The translations under genes were made by a program, and so were the position numbers. The notes under the pieces were generated by a model. That model saw only the letters and a program-made list of their open reading frames with translations. It was not told the origin of the DNA and searched no databases. DNA of 64,000 nucleotides from Litoditis marina. Its lineage: Eukaryota; Nematoda; Chromadorea; Rhabditida; Rhabditidae. Below, piece after piece: positions 1 through 12,800 of the stretch; position 1 is the first letter of the stretch, and every line of letters starts with the position of its first letter. The stretch is from NCBI GenBank assembly GCA_964036275.1, contig OZ038439.1:10744904-10808903 (forward strand), in the 5' to 3' direction.

Positions 1-715
1 AGGCGTCTTAGTGGTTTTTCTTCTCACTTTTTATGCAATCTTCTTTCTCTCGCTCCATCTCCCTCTCTTTATCTATCTATATTTCTCTCTGTCTTTGTTT
101 TCTATTTTTTCTTTGCTTCAAATCTCGGTACTACCAGTTCTGTTCCTTTTTTTGCGGCTCCAGAATTAGTTTTGAACAATTGGTTAGACATTTTACTCAA
201 AGGTTCAACTATAAAAACTGTTCTAATACCACCGTACGTGCAAACATCCAGTACACTTGAACCAATAAAAATAACTACCTACCTACTGAACTACCTACTG
301 AGTCTTAATGACAACTTTTGCACAACATGTGTTAATTGCTACAATTATACGTAGACTATCAGTGAAACTGTCACACAATTGGTCCGAACGCTTTTGATCT
401 GGTATCACATGGCAACTTTCGGCTTCAAAGAACTGAACTTCGCAAATTCTGAATGAAATGTTCTTATCTAAGTACGATTATGTGATACAATTCCAGCTCT
501 TCGGTCGTTTAAACTGTGATACATATTCCAATCGCAGTTTGAAGGACCATTACGTCGGGATTTGTCCACATAATCGTCCTACTTTAATTTCGGTTATGAA
601 CTATATCGTTGTTTCACGATACGTTTGTATACACATTCTACTGGTAATTTCATCTCCATGTCTCAGACACGCTATAAACATCGAGTGTTAATTGTGTTTG
701 CTCCGTCGAACCCTA
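1..715. other. Upstream region of the first gene, no gene seen
   Basis: Pyrimidine-rich AT-rich DNA (CT-rich from about 40 to 120). It contains one palindromic MITE copy, listed separately, and no exon with convincing splice sites. The region just before 716 may be the promoter or 5' leader of the plus-strand gene that follows; no clear regulatory motif was recognised. Confidence 0.5.
467..587. mobile_element. Palindromic MITE, family M1 (copy a)
   Basis: The two ends are inverted copies of each other (ACGATTATGTG near the start, CACATAATCGT near the end), and the centre pairs TTTAAACTG with CAGTTTGAA. The right end runs into CTTTAA, as in other copies. Seven copies of this family occur in the window. 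It has no coding capacity and is probably a non-autonomous DNA transposon. Confidence 0.8.
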
Positions 716-2152
716 ATGAGACCAATCATTCCAGTTTGCAAAATGGACACTGCTTCCTGCCTGGTTTTTCTGTTTCTTCCTGTGGCAGTATTTTTGACAG
801 CAATGTGCTTATACAAGAAAATGTAAGTTTTATAAATTTAAAGTTTATAGAAACACTCAATATCATTCGCGATTGGTCCCGTGAAGTTTGAAATTGAACC
901 GTTGATTAAAAATTTGGAGTAAAGTCAATAATAATCAGACTGTGCAAATCGCCAATAACATAAGCTTCTATGTTAATGAAACTTGAAAACTCAATAACTC
1001 ATTTTCTCCTTTCCAGGAAAGAGACCACTGATTTTCACACCCGATTGAATTTGGGATATCCGCACCCGCCTGCGTTGGAAAGTGAGTTTTACACAACAAG
1101 AACATCATTTTTTTCATCTTTTCATTACGTTTATGTACAACATTCTCGTGTTGCAGGAAAACATATACCACTTTGAACAAAAAAACTTACCTTTTACCTG
1201 GATGTAGGTGAAAACTTCACTACACCTCGATTTCAGAAGTTTGTTAAGGTTTTTGTTACTAAAATATTAAATTATTAAATTTCCAGGTCCCATTCCGGTG
1301 CAACCGTATCCTATCGGTAGTGTGCCGTCCTATTCCGCCGCCTTAAATATGCGAAGGAATACAGCTATCACGATAGACAGTGAGTTTCTTTCGTATTTCT
1401 CGCTTTTGAAACTTGCAAGAGTTGTTATAAGGGAATGCAACAGTCACGTAAAAGTGAGAAAAAAACATCAGCAAATTTTCACTTCATTCTGGAATGTTCT
1501 CGAATTCTGCTGTGTTCAGCACGTTATACGTGACAAGATGGGCTTCTCCAATAAACATAGTTTCTCACCTGTTAGGCAGTTTTCGTTGGTTATTAGTCAC
1601 CTAACTAACGAAACTGCTCATATTAGATGACTTTTCCAATAAGATGAATCTGTTTGCAAGTATTTCTTTTGTTTCCAGTTGAAAAAATCAAACAAACGTC
1701 ACAATCATCATTTAGAAATCTTAACAAAGAAGTTATAATCTCCTTTCCGTGACAAAGTTGAGATAACCGGCGTTCTATTCTGAATAGGCCTTACGTGGGC
1801 AACGAATTGTTTTCGCGTAATCAGATTAAGATAAAAACATAAGAACGGCCACTGAAACATGTTGCAACTTCCTTGTTACGAAAACGTTCCAACATTCCTA
1901 TGAAGAAAGCCACAGAAGAACACGTGAAACAACATATGTTTCAGACGTTTTTTCACGTTTGAGGTGATTTTACCTACACAACAGTAAACTGAATCCTTTT
2001 TCATATTTCACTTTACATATTATCTTCCAGGTGGCCGTTTCACTCCTCCTCAACAAGTATATGACATCTACGAGGAAATGGCCCACCCATTGCCGATGTT
2101 TTCTCCGTTTGAACCCCCTCCGCCTTATATGGGAGAGGCTAAAATTGTCTGA
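716..2152 (+). CDS. Small single-pass membrane protein with C-terminal PPPPY motif
   Basis: Four exons, 716-822, 1017-1081, 1287-1379 and 2031-2152, join in phase to give 128 residues. I do not recognise the gene. Residues about 13-32 (CLVFLFLPVAVFLTAMCL) form one hydrophobic segment followed by KKMK, so it is a signal anchor or a signal peptide. The rest is proline- and tyrosine-rich, ending in EPPPPYMGEAKIV. PPPPY contains a PPxY motif, which in known proteins binds WW domains such as those of Nedd4-type ubiquitin ligases; small one-span proteins with this layout are often trafficking adaptors. That role is inferred only from layout. Donors are GTAAGT, GTGAGT and GTGAGT; acceptors are TTTCCAG, TTTCCAG and TCTTCCAG. 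The start at 716 is the first ATG in the open frame; a second in-frame ATG nine codons later is possible. Confidence 0.75.
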
Positions 2153-2594
2153 GCACGTATTGTAGGAGTATCCCAAATTATTTTTTCTGCCATCCTGCGT
2201 CTCTCGCTTCTCGCACTTTTTCGCGAGAATCGTGTAAAAGTAGTTTATCTCATTTTAAGAGTGCATAGACCTCCACGGTAAATAATAGTTTCCTGAGCAA
2301 GGTTAATGAAGTTAACACAAATTTGCCAACCATGCAATTTGAGTCTCCTGATTTTGACAGAATTTCACGGGTCATTACATTTTCTGAAGTTGTATACAGT
2401 ATACCGGTATTAGAAATAGGACTCACAATTGATTGAGTATTGATTTTGTCAAGCTGTTGTATTGTTATTACGTGTTTTGTACTACGGGTGACATTCGTGT
2501 CCATAATGAATATTTCTTGAAGTATGGTTATATGTTTTCAAATTGTGAGTTCAAGAACACATCTGTTCGAAACCACTCTAGTCGATGCAGCCAG

Positions 2595-2799
2595 ACAGTC
2601 GTCGCCAACGAAAAGATGGGAGGGTACCGTAACTTTCAGCTGTGTGTCTTCGATATCTGTGTGCACATATGTCTTCGATGCCAAAGTCTCTCAATTAAGT
2701 TCTCTGATAGAGCAGTGGCTCGCGCCCAACTACGAATTATTTCCTCACAGGTTCGATTCCGGCCAGAGACGAAAACTTACAAATTTGACACCCATTATA
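2595..2799 (+). repeat. tRNA-like TATAGT repeat, copy 1
   Basis: Shows the family order: GTCGTCGCCAACG head, a CTTTC-rich spacer, a tRNA-like part with box B GGTTCGATTCC, then a tail ending CCCATTATA. The A-box region is diverged (TAGAGCAGTGG). Orientation is given by the tRNA-like part. Confidence 0.85.
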
Positions 2800-2875
2800 G
2801 TCGCAAAATCATGGGCAAATCAAAATTCGCAGTATGGGATGAAGACTTCGAAATGTTTTCGCATACGTAATCTGA

Positions 2876-3042
2876 GTACGTATGCTAGAACATCCCGCAC
2901 CTTCATCCCATCCTGCGTTTCCTCAAACATACGCTATTTCTCTGCTCTTACAACCCGCCGGGATGTGGGGAGACGAGCAATAGTTAGGCAGAGCGAGAGA
3001 CGCAGGATGGGATAAAGGTGTCGGGATCTTCTAGCATACGTA
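2876..3042. mobile_element. Palindromic MITE, family M4 (copy a)
   Basis: Starts GTACGTATGCTAGAA and ends TTCTAGCATACGTA, with long inverted arms sharing CTTCATCCCATCCTGCG and its complement. Related copies are near 12.89-13.06 and 38.58-38.74 kb. Confidence 0.85.
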
Positions 3043-3445
3043 ATAGGAGGTGAAGCGACAAGGGACCACAGCACTAAGTGTTCAAATTCTCTAAACATAA
3101 GATAATCATGTGTTTGGATCAAAAACTAAACATATCCCATGATTATAACTTATATTAATGTGAACTTCAACTTTTACTTTTTGATTTTCAAACTTCAACT
3201 TTACTAACTATTACCCTAATCCTTTTTAATTGGTCGTTCTCAACCATTATCTAACGATCATTTTGCAAACCTTCTGCTTCAATTCATAATTGGGCCACCG
3301 TTTAGTATCTAAAATGAGCAATCTTCTAATTAAATACCAAATGTTAGACCGTTTATTATAGTGGTCGCTCATAGAGTTCAGGGTCCGCTCTTTCCAAAGC
3401 AAGCCTTTACGACAGAAGTTGCATTTTGAGGCGCTAGGCGCCGTA

Positions 3446-3643
3446 TATAGTGAGTGCCAAATTTATCAATTTCTGTCTCTCGCCGGAATCGAACCTGCGG
3501 GTAAAAGATTCGTAGCAGGGCGCTAACCACTGCGTTATTAGAGCACATGACCTGCTAAGCTTTGGAATCGAAGACATGTTTGTGTACACAGCGCAATGTG
3601 AGATATACAGTACCCTCGCGTCTTTCCGTTGGCGACGACTATA
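3446..3643 (-). repeat. tRNA-like TATAGT repeat, copy 2 (full length)
   Basis: A 198-bp copy bounded by TATA on both sides. On the minus strand it reads TATAGTCGTCGCC at the start and GGCACTCACTATA at the end. Box B is GGTTCGATTCC and the D-arm region GCAGTGGTTAGCGCC matches an A box. Confidence 0.9.
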
Positions 3644-3816
3644 CGCCGCTGTGCTCTCAACTTACACGAGACACGTACCCAACATGATAACCTGTTTCAT
3701 TTTAGAGAAACAGTATAGTTGTAAAACCACCCTATGCACAACAATAATGAAAAACTTAGCATATAATATGTGAACATTTATGCACAAAACAACAATCATA
3801 AAAATTGGAATTATTA

Positions 3817-6800
3817 TTAACTCGAAACAACAAACCCGAAAACAGAGCAAACAATAAAGAGATCAATATAACCGTAGGACCACCAAGACAGCCATCGACC
3901 TTTTATGGAAAAGTATCTCTTATCCTCATTTTGTAGTTTGATCACTCGATTCGTCCAATGTACGCCGAGATCTCGTGGATCGATAACATTATCGATGAAA
4001 TGGGAGCGAAACTGGAAACATTATAGACAAATTAGAATTTCATTTTTACTAATGAAAATTTTGCCAAAGGTGTTCAAACATCAAAATTAGCGTTATCAAC
4101 TCCAATTTCGTTCATTTTCGAAAGTGCTTTGATGATAAATGAGTTGAATCTAATCAAAAGGTGGAACAAAGTTTAAGGGTAATAGGCAGAGAGGCTGGCC
4201 ATGTTTTAGATGTAGTTTGCTCTACTAACACATAAAATACTTGCATGGATCAAACTACAAACACATGATAAACTTTCGTCACATGAATTTCCCTCACCTT
4301 TATTATGTTCGTTTTGCCATTTCCCTCCAGTGCTCGTCGCATTTTGGTCGACAACTCTTCCACGGTAATGTTCTGTTGAAAAAGAAACTTTGAGAAACAA
4401 AAAATCAATAACCAAGTACGAAACCAGGAGATTGTGGCTTCACACGTGAGTTATCACGTACATATGCGGCAATGTTCACAGGCTACGTGCCCGTCATTAC
4501 GTCACAAGCTTGTCCACGCGTAAACCAATTACTATATAAATATTTGTAATGTTTTATGTATTTCACAGGTTGGTAACATCTTCTCCAAGACTGGTTAGTT
4601 CGAGTCAAGCACACCTAGTTTCTAGGATTATTTTTCAGGTTATTCTGAATAAAAACTAACCTTTTTGTATACAGCCTCTGCTATTCCCATCTTCATTGCG
4701 TACAGGGCGTTTTTGGGTTGATCCGCGAAAAACGGCAAAAATAACATGGGAGCACCGCCGCACACACCTTCTTTCAGACTGAAAAGTAAAAACTTAGAAA
4801 CTTAATTGATACATCAAGTTGTTTTGAATAACTTTGTATTCAAATCGTTACCAACAAACCTCACATGTTGATAGTTTTAACGATCCGTGGTAAATCAAAC
4901 TCTCGAACATTCTAATGATATTTTATTGATGGATCTCATAGAAAATAGTTAACAGCTGCAGTTTGGACGGGGAGAACCGAAATGGTCTTGAAAGAAAAAG
5001 AGATGGTCTAGAATAAAAAAAAGAGATGGTCTTGAAAAATTTCCAACAACTCTTCCTATGAAGGCAAATGTCTCAGTCTATGAATCTACTAACGCATGGA
5101 ACTGAGTATACAGTGCAGTATACTACATGTAAACCATACAATAGATTGCGAATAAAGAAAAATGTGTAACTGAAGTGAAACAGTACCTTTTCAGTCCTCC
5201 GTGTGTGAAAAAGAGAACAGTCTTCGGGTGTGACAGAATATCGTTTTGAGGCGCCCACTTCGAAACTCGAATGTGAGACGATAGTTTGACCTGAAAAATA
5301 TTTTGTGAGAATAATTTTTGAGTGAAAAAAAGATGTTAATATTCAATTACATAGAATTTCCATTTTCTTACCATTTTTCCACAACTTGTAACCATGAATA
5401 CATGAGTATAATGAGTGCCAAATATACAAATTTCTGTCGCTCGCCGGAACCGAACCTACGAGCAAAAGACTCGCAGCAAGGCGCTAACCACTGCACTATT
5501 AGAGCACACCACCCCAAGCTGCGAATTCGGAGACATGTGTGCGTACACAGCGGAACGTGAGATTTACAGTACCCTCCCGCCTTTCCGTTGGCGACTACTA
5601 TAGTGTTACGTTGTTTGCGGCGTGCAATAAACTTTTCATACAATAATCATCTTGAAATGACCTCCTTTGTTAATAAATATGCATTGAAAACAAACCTCCG
5701 GTCCGGTGTAGCTCCAAATGATACGGTAGTCTGTCATGTTGTTTAGTACTGTCGCGAAAGTCTCAATTACCTGAAGAACTTTATCGATGTGTATTGTGTT
5801 GGTCAGAAGCTCAAACACAAATCCAGTTGGGGTACACGTGCACTTGTGAAACACATCATATTACTTTCCAAGTAACTATACACAGAAAAAGTTGAACACA
5901 ATGGAATATGAGGAGGCTGAATGAAAGAGTGAACGTTTTAGCAAGACAAACAATCCGGGTAATTGACCAAGACGCGGTCGGTTGGTTCAGGCTCGGTCGG
6001 CGCGTGTCCAACTGGCGGTCGGTGATAAGAGTGTGGGTCGGCATGTGTCTTACTGGCGGTCGGTAAGAAAACCCGCCGTTAGACAATTACCTATACTGGT
6101 TCATAACCGAGCGCCAGCTATACACATGCTGACCCACACTCTTATCACCGACCGCCACCGACCGCCAGTTGGAATCCGTTTACTATTTCAGTGGGGATAA
6201 TGTACAAGTTGTTTTTTTCTAAATAGATTTCTATTTTTCGCAGTAGTCAGTCAAGGATTGCCAAAAATTTAAAATGTTGAAAAAAAAAATTCACCTCAGG
6301 CGGTCCCGCATTCCAATTCACGAGTGAACCGAAAGCGATGTAAATGGTTCCCTTCGATTTTGGGTCCTCGACGAAAGAGAGAAGTTCAGAAGGCAAATGG
6401 ATTGCAGCTGAGATGAATATGGTATATTTTGGTTTTGTAGAAATTTTTGTTTACTTGTTATAGTATTGTACAACGTACACTCTACTCTAGGTTGTTAGAA
6501 AACTCAGAACATTCCCAACCAGTTGACCGCCACTTTTCAGCGTTTTGACGGGAGAGTGTGCAGGTAAGAAATATGCAGAGTGTCTCTGTCGGTCTGTAGT
6601 CTCCTTTATCTGAACAATCTCTCCTTTGTGGAGTTCGCTAATCGCAAAGAACTCTCGCGAGTGTTTCTGAAAACTGAACGACTCACCTTGGCAGTGCTCC
6701 CCAACGAAAACGAGGTTCGTTGCTCGAGGAGTCGCCGATCCGTATCGAGAAGGGTAATCGATAAATGAAACAGTAGATTCCTGTGAATATAAAGTTGGGT

Positions 6801-9800
6801 TTTTTTTTGTCCAAAATGGTTGAGAATAAAAAAATGTGATAATTATAAATCATGTAATCGTAACGACAGAGCACGTGTCGCCTCTGCGATTGCACAAAAA
6901 CGAACGATCATCACTTGATTTGGTCTTTTGGATAAAAGCAACAAACATACACGTTCCTATGAACAACACTTCTCGATATGGTTTTTAGTTAACGGAATAT
7001 TTTGTTTACAAAACTTGGACTCACCTCACACAGTTTGTAGAATGACGTTTCCACGCCCAGAAGTTCCCCGGCTTTTGTTACCCAAGCGTTGGCTCCGAAA
7101 GCAAAGACGTACTGTAACATTCGCTCAAAGAAGGACGATTATGTGGTCCAATCGCAACGGTTCAGTCCATTGAACTGCAATACATTTTTCAATTGCAGTT
7201 TAAAGGACCGTTGACACAAGATTGGTCCACATTATCGTCCTTCTTTAAACGACAATTTTCCGTTTGTTGGGATGAGTTCAAGCCCATATATTAATGAAAA
7301 TGAGAACGTACATTCAACTGAAAGTAATGCACCACGTTCGGAAAATTATGATATTTGGACACCTCAACAAAATAAGGCACGGTAGCACTCGCTCAAACAC
7401 CTCATGAGCATTAACTCACCAACTTCTCATGAGATGCTGTTGGTTGCCTTGCTACAACATTAGAAGTTCCCGAGTAGCTCATGAGGTGTTCATGAGATTT
7501 TCATGTGGTTGGACAGGTTGCTACGCCTCCAGATGAAAACTTACCTGTTCAACAATGGTGTCCCAAATCGTTAAAAGGCGTCGTCCAAAGTTAGTTTCTT
7601 CATAGTTGAACATACTGTATCCTTTAGTGTAGTAACTGCAATCAGGCAACAGGTCGAAGGAAACTTGTTGTAAGGTTGTTGTATTTGTCGATACAATGTC
7701 AAGGGTTCTATACAGTACTCTTCTAGTACACATTTTTTCAAATTTTTCTTCCTGTAGCCAAACATTCGAAAGTTCCACTTAGATAGTGTAACACATACAA
7801 TTTGCCAACCAACAAACCAATTTCGGTTTGCAACTTGGTTCATATAATCTCCATTGACATAGCGTTTAATATATTTTATATATCCTCCATTAACATAACT
7901 TACTTTGGATAGGTGACTGGATTTCGCGCAAGTCCTCTCTTCATACTGAACGCAGCGAACATATCTGAAAATTACATTTGGAACTTCTGGAATATTACAA
8001 ACGTAGAGAGATAGAGAGAAAAAGAGAGAAAGAAAATAAGAGAGAGAAATGGGGATAGAGAAGAGGGAAGCGAAAGAGAAAGAGAACGAGAGAGAGAGAG
8101 AGAGAAAAGAGAAAGAGAAAGAGAGAATAAAACAAAGGAAGCGAGAAGAGAGTGAAAAAGACAGAGAGACACAGAGATAAAGAAAAAGAGAGAGAAATAG
8201 AAGGAGATGAAAGATAAGGAGAGAGAGAGAAAAATACGAAGAGATGATAAGAGAGAAAGAAAAAGAAAGAGTGAACGATAAGGATAAAAAGAAAGGAAAA
8301 GGCAACGTTCTCAACCCACCAGTGGTGCAAAATATCGCAATCTTCGTGTCGAACTTCTCCTTCAACTTAATCGCCAGCGCAGTTTGACCAACCGCGAACA
8401 TCTCGTCCGCAATAACGATGTCGAACTTAGTGTTCAGCACATTTTGGAACGTTTCTGAAAAAAATCGTTGTTTTGTATCGGCACGGTGTTTATTTTATCA
8501 ATTAAAACCATTAAAAGTAATACAATGAGAAAATGAAAGAAAACAGTGGTATTCCATTCACTGTACGGTTGGTTGCTATTGAAAGTATGCTTATTGATTT
8601 GAAATGACGGCAAGTTCTAACTTGAAAATTAGAGTTGACTCAGAGTTCGAAACTCGAGTCACTTCCTAATTACATTACACAAAAACTACCATATTTTGCA
8701 CAGACCCACCATCGTTGACCAAATGTTGGATGTACTCCAGCCCGATTTCGTATGGTTTTTCGAAGATAATTGGCTCCATTTCGCCCTCCCAGAACAACTT
8801 CTCCGTTGTTCCTTGGTCTTGGGTGTAGGCGTCCGCTGAAAAACTCCAAATTTTTGTGAAACAGAAAAAAATTTATTTTTAAAGGTATTAATACAAAAAG
8901 TTTCAGCTCAAGTCTGCGAAGATCTTTCGAGGTTTCTCTGAGTCCAGCTTTTATACTAGTTCAATTATCGCTTTGTATATATCTCGTATACACAGAGTTT
9001 AGGTCGATTCTGAAAAACCATTGAGTGCGGTACAATTGAGTCAAAGTTTGATTGAAAGTCATTTGAGCCAATAATTTTGCCCAGACCCAAGCGCGCGGCC
9101 TCTGCGACCTCAAATTAACGCCGGCACGTTCTGAGAGGTTATTACCCATTTAGTTCACAGAGACGAAACGTATCACATTTCTCTCTTCTCTTCATAATTT
9201 TTATTCATCTAGTTGTTAGATCTGTGCTTCACCTTCATTTCAACACAAATTCTAGTATTTTCAGGTTTTGTCTGCCACATACGTTCTTGGATGGCAGGAA
9301 TGATAGTAAAGCAATTCATTTGGACAGGTAAAACGTGAATGTAGCGATTCTTCCTTCTTTCTTACACTTTATTTCACTTCAACTATTTCTGTGAGTGATC
9401 AATAATGGAGCTGAACACTATTATTTTTAAATTTTTTTGTACGTTCTTCACGTTGTCAAATACAGACGTGCTACACGTTTCCATGCCTTTTGACGTGACG
9501 TTCACCAATAATTAAGTTAGGAATCTGCAAATGCAGACGTGCTGCTCGTTTCATGCGACTATGAATATCACTAGTAGTAAGAGATCACTCCAAACGAACG
9601 TTGAGATGGGTAAATTCTGACAGCTCGGGGATTAAAACGAGTAGTTTGGCAACAAGGGCTCAACCGCGAACGCTTTTTACTTGTTTTGAGCACTCTTCAA
9701 TAAATTGAGATTATTTTCTATCTCTTTAGTACGTTATCAAAACTTTGTCGTATGACTAAAGCAGTAACCAACTCGGAGAGACGTAGCTAATTGCTAATTG

Positions 9801-12800
9801 ATCGAATTTTTACGTTTTTTTGCGTCTTAGTTTATCTCATTTTACGCGCCAAAAAATAACCGTTCACGTGGAATTTCATGAAGTACAACATGCTATCTCA
9901 ACTACTTTTCGGGTTTTCTTTAAACGAGTTGTTGTAACAATAATCACACAACTTATATAAACATCTTCTTCATATTATTACATCGTTGATTATTTGATTA
10001 ATAGTTTTAACTTTCGCGCTGTTCTCGAGTGTACTTCCGTTCAACACACAATTGACAGAAACAAGTGTCAGAATGAAAACAACTCTTGAAACATTGATTA
10101 CTTATCGATTAGGTTCAATTTTTCGAAGAAGACTTCGTCATAAATTTGATAAAAGATGATTGTATAACAGAATATATTCAAAAAAGTTTGAAAATGACAT
10201 ACCAGGTAACACACTTTCCAGGGTGTGAATCTTGTTTCCCATCTTTCCGATGCTTTTGAGAACCATACTGTACATGGACACATTGTGTCCGTGCTCTGCC
10301 AACCTGAAATGTTTCAATCGCAGTGTTTACGTAATAATAGTTGTGAAACTGATGTATTCATATGAAACTGACTATTTAGAAAAGTTCAAAAGCTGCCTTT
10401 TTTCTGTTCACCAACAAAATCTCTGCTGCCTATACGAGAAAAAGCTCGTGTTAGATTGACATTTGGTTGTGAAGAGAAAAAATACACTTCTATGAATGGT
10501 TCAACGGACCATATACACTTGATTCTCACTATTCCTGCGTTCCAAATAATAAATGTGGAAATTTTGGGAACACGTGGTTTTCCACACGTAGTTTTTTGTG
10601 TGTAAACGGTTTTAATGATTAACAATAAACAAATTTCGTACTTTTCCGGGTTTCTACTCACTTTAGCTTTGTTTTCAGAAACGTTTCAACCCTCCCAGGA
10701 GAGACGTTTGATGAATCACAACCACTTGGCGTGGCCTATTGTCCGTTAGACAACCCCATTTTTAGCTCTAGCGTATCTCCAAACTTTGAGGTCATACTGT
10801 ATTTTGAAAGTAATTTTTCTGTTATTTTCCGTTAGCCTTTGAAATGGATCGTCTTTCAAACAAGGTGTGTAAAGTCTAAGAACTATGAAAGAAACAATGC
10901 GTTAGACAACCCCATTTTGTGCTCTAGCGTATCTTCTAACTTTGAGTTCGTTTAAGTTGTAACAAATTGTAAAGTAAACCCATTGCTACTTTCATTTAGC
11001 CTCTGTATTTATTCGCATTTCAACTCCTTGAAATCAGTATACCACTTTAATTAGCCCTCTTCTAACAGAATTTTGATCACCAGCAGTTTTTGTGAAACAC
11101 TTGGAACAACTTCAGTAGAACTTCAATCTTGAGTGTGCGCTGCAAAAGTGCTGCTCTCGTCCCGTTTTTCAACAAATTTGCAATGTTGTCGTGAAATGGG
11201 TGATGTGATTTGTTGCTTGAGCGCCTCGCCAGATCGCATTTACACCCGACCACTTCTCCTCTGATTTAGAGCTCAATTCAATGTTTCACGGCGAGTACAT
11301 ATCGGGTTTCAGTTTGATTTTTCAAATGTTAAAAACTTGGCATTTTTGCTGGCCCACAATTAAAAACTTATTGTAAGGCGATTGTTTATGCTACTACTCT
11401 GCTCCATCTTCCAAGTACATCCTTATTTAAAGCCGAGTTCAATGTTCTACGGCGAGTATATATTTTTTTCAGATCGAGCTTTGGCAATGTTGAGTCACTT
11501 TTCAACTCTCTATTGTCTACTGTATTTTTATGTTTGTAGTATACCGTTTCCACCCACTATTCAGCGCAAGTGCGAAAATTTCACTAGCTACCCTAACGTG
11601 ATCATTCACCTAACATGATCATTCCAGTTCTTTATGATTGCCACGCAGCATTTTCAGACTTTCTTTCAATTCCACCCACCAATTTCCGCATGATTCCGTT
11701 TTCCTCGTCTATCTGTTCTTAGGTCATTACACACCAATCGGTCTATGTTTTCATTTGATGGACGAGCATGGTATCAATCATCCCACCACTATCGGAAATT
11801 TATAGGTGGAAGTATGTCGTCGACCAAATCACTCCGTTATTTGAACATTGATCAATCAATAACTGACATTGGACCGTGTGAACGACAAAAACGTTGTTTT
11901 CAGAGATTTTCGTCTGCTGAATATTTCCGCACATTCCATAACTTCTGCACCAAACGTTGGAATATTTGTGACGAAAACAAATTTAAGAAATTGTTCGACC
12001 TAAGCCAACTGTTTGCTATAGATCGCATAACAGTAATGAAGATCAGGAGTAAAGTAACACGTGAGTATAACGCGTGACTGAGCACTAGAAGTAAAGCTGG
12101 CCACTTGGCGCTTCCTGAGCTATATTTAGCCGTGGAGCATATTCCTTGGCATTGGGTCATAAATCGTGTCAATGGAGCGCGCGATACCGGATATCTATCC
12201 ATTATGGAAAACCACTTGGAAATACTAGACATTTCGTTCGACCACAGATTTATATTATGGCGCCTGGACTAGGCACTAGGCAAATAATATGTGTTATTTA
12301 GGTACCAATTGTTCATGATGTTGCGAGATCAAAGAACATGCCAAAGTCTTTTTCTCTAAGATCTTTTTGCCAAAGTTTCTATTTGGAACCTACGTGGTAA
12401 AATAGTTCCATACAATTTAATAACTTTCTGTTATTTCAGAGAGTACATCAGTTGTCCTACAAGGAACTGTAGATCTGTAGAACTCAGTTTCAACGCCAGA
12501 GAAAACGAAACATTGTTCGAAAGAAAAAGAAACCAAAAGGTTACATTTCCTCGAACATCGACAATTTTTGCTTATGAAATGTGAGGAGTGACGACATTGG
12601 TCTCCCCTGAGTATCATATCTTTTGACGCACATCGCAAATCTTCAAATTGCCCAATAGGTCAGGCACACTTGCAAAGACTACATTCAACCTTCGATTTCA
12701 GTATACTAGGAATAAGTTTATTAGTCCCGTGAAGTGAGCATTCTAATAAGGAATCGTGCCCTTTGTCATTTCACGTTCCGGAGTTGTGCTGTGTTCAACA

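Larger units (their letters stand above)
2153..3816. other. Intergenic region rich in repeats
   Basis: Lies between the plus-strand membrane protein gene and the convergent 3' end of the UGT gene. It holds two tRNA-like repeat copies and one MITE (listed separately), plus a diverged fragment at about 2154-2240 sharing CATCCTGCGTCTC with that MITE. No protein-coding exon was recognised. Confidence 0.6.

Noticed and set aside
3690..3700. CTGTTTCA, the piRNA upstream motif of C. elegans
   Set aside because: An 8-base motif is expected about twice by chance in this window on both strands; there is no cluster.
7571..8440. A 289-codon open frame on the minus strand
   Set aside because: It joins UGT exon 5, a GA-tract intron, exon 6 and part of intron 6 and exon 7 by chance; the true exons within it have clear splice sites.
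11745..12077. A 110-codon open frame (+) inside UGT intron 2
   Set aside because: No domain, signal peptide or splice support; a frame of the same length occurs on the other strand, as expected by chance.
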